Below, piece by piece: positions 44,740 to 46,413 of a stretch of 46,413 nucleotides of DNA (position 1 is the stretch's first letter; every line of letters starts with the position of its first letter). The notes beneath the pieces were generated by a model, which was not told the DNA's origin, did not search any database, and worked only from the letters and a program-made list of their open reading frames with translations. This DNA comes from JAEUIA01 sp038330085 (GTDB lineage Bacteria; Planctomycetota; UBA1135; GCA-002686595). The DNA lies in the NCBI GenBank assembly GCA_038330085.1, contig JBBQNP010000018.1, forward strand, positions 1 through 46,413. Direction: 5' to 3'. The position numbers and the translations under genes were made by a program.

Positions 44740-44772
44740 CTGAACCACGGCTGAACCACGGATGAACCACGC
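44740..44772 (+). repeat. Three tandem 11-bp units running into the retropepsin start codon
   Basis: CTGAACCACGG occurs at 44740-44750 and 44751-44761; the third unit, ATGAACCACGC (44762-44772), differs at its ends and provides the ATG of the next gene. Confidence 0.75.
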
Positions 44773-45223
44773 ATCCAAAGGTGAGGGCGGGGTCCGTCGT
44801 CCGCGGACCTCTGTCAGATTCGAAGGGTCTATCTCCGGCGAAGCGTGCATCACCGTCGCGGCGGTCGGGAGGCCGGATGCAGTTGACGCTGCGCAATGGA
44901 TCGATCCGACGAAGGTGGCCGGCGTGGAAATCCTTGTGGATACGGGGGCAACCGACTCCTGTTTCCGCGCGGACGTCGCCGAGGCTCTTTCCCTCCCCGT
45001 GATCGGGACCAAGTACATGCGAGGGATCAACTCGACCACGCTTTGTCAGATCGTCACCGACATCCTCGTCTTGCCGAAGAATGGACGATCGGAGTTCAAG
45101 CCCGTTCCGTTGATCGTCGCCGACATCGACGTTCCTGTGATCTTCGGAATGTCCGAGATCACGCAGGGCGTTCTCGTCGTCGACGGCTTGAGGGGACGAT
45201 GGAGTTGGAGCTTGCCCCGGTAG
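44762..45223 (+). CDS. Retropepsin-like aspartic protease (single-domain)
   Basis: A 153-residue protein. The catalytic motif VDTGATDS has Asp60 as the nucleophile; half-size pepsin-like enzymes dimerise to make an active site. VIFGMSEIT near the end corresponds to the second conserved region of the fold (hydrophobic-hydrophobic-G). No signal peptide is present, so it is likely cytoplasmic. The first 20 residues are unconserved and the ATG lies in an 11-bp tandem repeat, so the real start could be further in. The 3' half from about 45024 is inside the inverted duplication, and a second copy of residues 88-153 is at the right edge of the window. Confidence 0.85.
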   Translation: MNHASKGEGGVRRPRTSVRFEGSISGEACITVAAVGRPDAVDAAQWIDPTKVAGVEILVDTGATDSCFRADVAEALSLPVIGTKYMRGINSTTLCQIVTDILVLPKNGRSEFKPVPLIVADIDVPVIFGMSEITQGVLVVDGLRGRWSWSLPR

Positions 45224-45276
45224 CGCGCTGTTCGGATTTGCCTCAATCCGCCGGCGGAAGCGGGTTGGACCGGCGC

Positions 45277-45459
45277 TCAGCGAGCCGTCGTCCGCTTCGC
45301 GCGGAGCTTGCGCGCGGACTCTGTCACTTGCTCGCCCTCGTCGTCGTTGATGCCCGGCTTCGTGGCCATCGCGTCCAGCGCTTCTGCTGCCGTCTCCCCG
45401 CAGAAGCGCTCGATCAGGTTCATCGCATTCGTGCGCGTGCGGTCCATCCGAACCGTCAC
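45277..45459 (-). CDS. 60-residue ORF overlapping the GT2 gene end (left copy)
   Basis: Starts with a GTG that overlaps the GT2 stop (GTGA), so it could be translated by coupling. It contains RTRTNAMNLIERF and ends in a basic SARKLRAKRTTAR. No family was recognised. The mirrored copy in the right arm has 51 of 60 identical residues. The difference is larger than in the flanking genes, so either it evolves fast or it is not a real protein. The stop faces the retropepsin stop 53 bases away. Confidence 0.5.
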   Translation of the reverse strand: MTVRMDRTRTNAMNLIERFCGETAAEALDAMATKPGINDDEGEQVTESARKLRAKRTTAR

Positions 45460-45652
45460 CACAGCCACGAGCCGCCCGCGCGAATGCTCTCGGCCGTCAC
45501 GCGCTTCTTGCGCAGGCCGTCGAAGATGCCGACGCCTTTCGCGACCACGCTCTTGCCGCGGCCCTGAAAAATGCCGGCGATCCACAGGAACGGCAGCGTG
45601 AGCACGTCGAACAGGACGAAGCGCAGCCACTGAATCGGCCGAGCGTGCGCGC
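45456..45652 (-). pseudogene. 3' end of a GT2 family glycosyltransferase gene (left copy, 5' part missing)
   Basis: About 63 codons at the end of a leftward frame: RFVLFDVLTLPFLWIAG is a membrane helix, followed by FQGRGKSVVAKGVGIFDGL and a C-terminal GGSWLW. The same sequence with four changes ends the rightward GT2 fragment. Upstream (higher coordinates) the frame runs into the central spacer, where it is antisense to the other fragment, so the catalytic domain is gone. Confidence 0.75.
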
Positions 45653-45980
45653 GCGACGCGCAGGCTTCGGGGTCGAGCTCGTGGGCGACGTGGCCGCGCT
45701 GCACGCGTCGAGCAGCTCGACCGGCGGTGGATACAACCCGCGCCGCAAGTACATGATGGGCGTCAACTCGATCTGGTTCCTGCGCACGCACGCACGACCG
45801 ATGCAGTGGATGCGGTTCGTCGTGTTCGACGTGCTCACGCTGCCTTTCCTGTGGATCGCCGGCGTGTTCCAGGGACGCGGCAAGAGCGTGGTCGCCAAAG
45901 GCGTCGGCATCTTCGACGGGCTGCGCAAGAAGCGCGTGACGGCCGAGAGCATCCGTGCCGGTGGATCGTGGCTGTGGTGA
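45645..45980 (+). pseudogene. 3' end of a GT2 family glycosyltransferase gene (right copy, 5' part missing)
   Basis: 111 codons match the C-terminal end of GT2 transferases: RRAGFGVELVGDVAALHA, then SSSTGGGYNPRRKYMMG, IWFLRTH, a membrane helix and the terminal GGSWLW. The nucleotide-sugar-binding half, normally 150-200 residues further upstream, is absent because the sequence turns into the inverted copy at about 45650. About 43 of these codons lie in the central spacer and are unique. A GTG at 45645 allows translation, but an active enzyme is not expected. Confidence 0.78.
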
Positions 45981-46159
45981 CGGTTCGGATGGACCGGACG
46001 CGCACGAATGCGATGAACCTGATCGAGCCTTTCGGCGGGGGGACGGAAGCAAAAGCGCTGGACGCGATGGCGCAGAAGCAGGGCATCAACGACGACGAGC
46101 GCGAGCAAGTGACAGAGTCCGCGCGCAAGATCCGCGCGAAGCGGACGACGGCTCGCTGA
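45977..46159 (+). CDS. 60-residue ORF overlapping the GT2 gene end (right copy)
   Basis: Mirror copy of the ORF at 45277-45459. The GTG overlaps the GT2 stop in the same GTGA arrangement. Reading frame and length are kept exactly, but nine residues differ, mostly in the middle (for example FGGGTEAKALDAMAQKQ). Function unknown; it is kept as a possible gene because both copies stay open. Confidence 0.5.
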   Translation: MTVRMDRTRTNAMNLIEPFGGGTEAKALDAMAQKQGINDDEREQVTESARKIRAKRTTAR

Positions 46160-46212
46160 GGGCCGGTCCAACCCGCTTCCGCCAGCGGATTGAGGCAAAT
46201 CCGAACGGCGCG

Positions 46213-46413
46213 CTACCGAGGCAAGCTCCAACTCCATCGTCCCCTCAAGCCGTCGACGACGAGAACGCTCTGCGTGATCTCGGACATTCCGAAGATCACA
46301 GGAACGTCGATGTCGGCGACGATCAACGGAACGGGCTTGAACTCCGACCGTCCATTCTTCGGCAAGACGAGGATTCCGGTGACGATCTGACAAAGCGTGG
46401 TCGAGTTGATGCC
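46213..46413 (-). CDS. Second retropepsin copy, C-terminal part only (window edge)
   Basis: 66 codons and a stop, equal to residues 88-153 of the retropepsin at 44762 with two changes (Asp to Gly in VTGILVLP, Gly to Ser in ITQSV). The catalytic DTGA part lies beyond the right edge, so it cannot be judged whether this copy is intact. Confidence 0.8.
   Translation of the reverse strand, partial: GINSTTLCQIVTGILVLPKNGRSEFKPVPLIVADIDVPVIFGMSEITQSVLVVDGLRGRWSWSLPR

Larger units (their letters stand above)
45024..45652 (+). repeat. Left arm of a large imperfect inverted duplication
   Basis: Base x here pairs with about 91437 minus x in the right arm. It covers the end of the retropepsin gene, the 60-residue ORF and the 3' end of a GT2 gene. 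Identity with the other arm is high by eye but not complete, with scattered substitutions. The outer limit is unknown because the window ends in the right arm. Confidence 0.9.
45784..46413 (-). repeat. Right arm of the inverted duplication, running off the window
   Basis: Mirror of 45024-45652, separated from it by about 130 bases of unique sequence. It continues past the last base of the window, so the full arm length and whether it includes a second DUF5678-like gene are unknown. Confidence 0.9.

Overview
The window is GC-rich bacterial chromosome, densely coding on both strands, and most probably from a member of the Planctomycetota. This is inference from gene content. The main clues are a TPR protein ending in two RNA polymerase alpha C-terminal domains, many lipoproteins and secreted proteins without close textbook relatives, secreted squalene-cyclase-like toroid proteins in tandem, a deoxyhypusine-synthase-like gene, and a secreted protein with a Cys/Gly-rich C-terminal region I associate with that phylum. 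No rRNA, tRNA, CRISPR array or transposase gene was seen.

Left part (1-14.1 kb): a partial murA and a HIT hydrolase read leftwards. The alpha-CTD/TPR gene, ruvA and serA read rightwards and are followed by a secreted protein with a clear terminator. A class V aminotransferase follows and could be the second step of serine synthesis after SerA. Next come a large TPR lipoprotein with a HEEGH zinc motif, a divergent thioredoxin-like exported protein, and ribD.

Middle part (14.3-27.5 kb): mdh, a beta-propeller lipoprotein, a Sel1-repeat protein, miaB, an alkyltransferase-like/2OG-oxygenase fusion, a GT9 glycosyltransferase, two lipoproteins (one with HELVH), a MORN-type small protein, a PTPS/QueD-like enzyme, a pseudopilin, an FkbM methyltransferase and an amidohydrolase.

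27.6-34.8 kb is a leftward gene block: toroid protein, coiled-coil lipoprotein, second toroid protein, eboA, eboB (TatD type) and an M28 peptidase. Several junctions overlap. eboA and eboB belong to the ebo set, which has been linked in cyanobacteria to moving metabolites to the periplasm. Here they occur without eboC-F and beside cell-envelope genes.

Right part (34.9-46.4 kb): pruA, a half-size GDT1-type transporter, a beta-helix/PA14 lipoprotein, nadA, a sensor domain without a kinase, an RmlC-like epimerase, the deoxyhypusine-synthase-like gene, a membrane protein with a probable pair of compensating frameshifts, and a DUF5678-like/retropepsin pair. The window ends inside a large imperfect inverted duplication (arms at least 0.63 kb). 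Its arms carry the retropepsin end, a 60-residue ORF and the 3' end of a GT2 glycosyltransferase.

Two window-wide patterns stand out. One is a family of about 90-bp REP-like elements, with four full copies and one shorter relative, most of them just after stop codons. The other is a TANNNT hexamer 6-9 bases before many start codons, which suggests that leaderless transcripts are common here.
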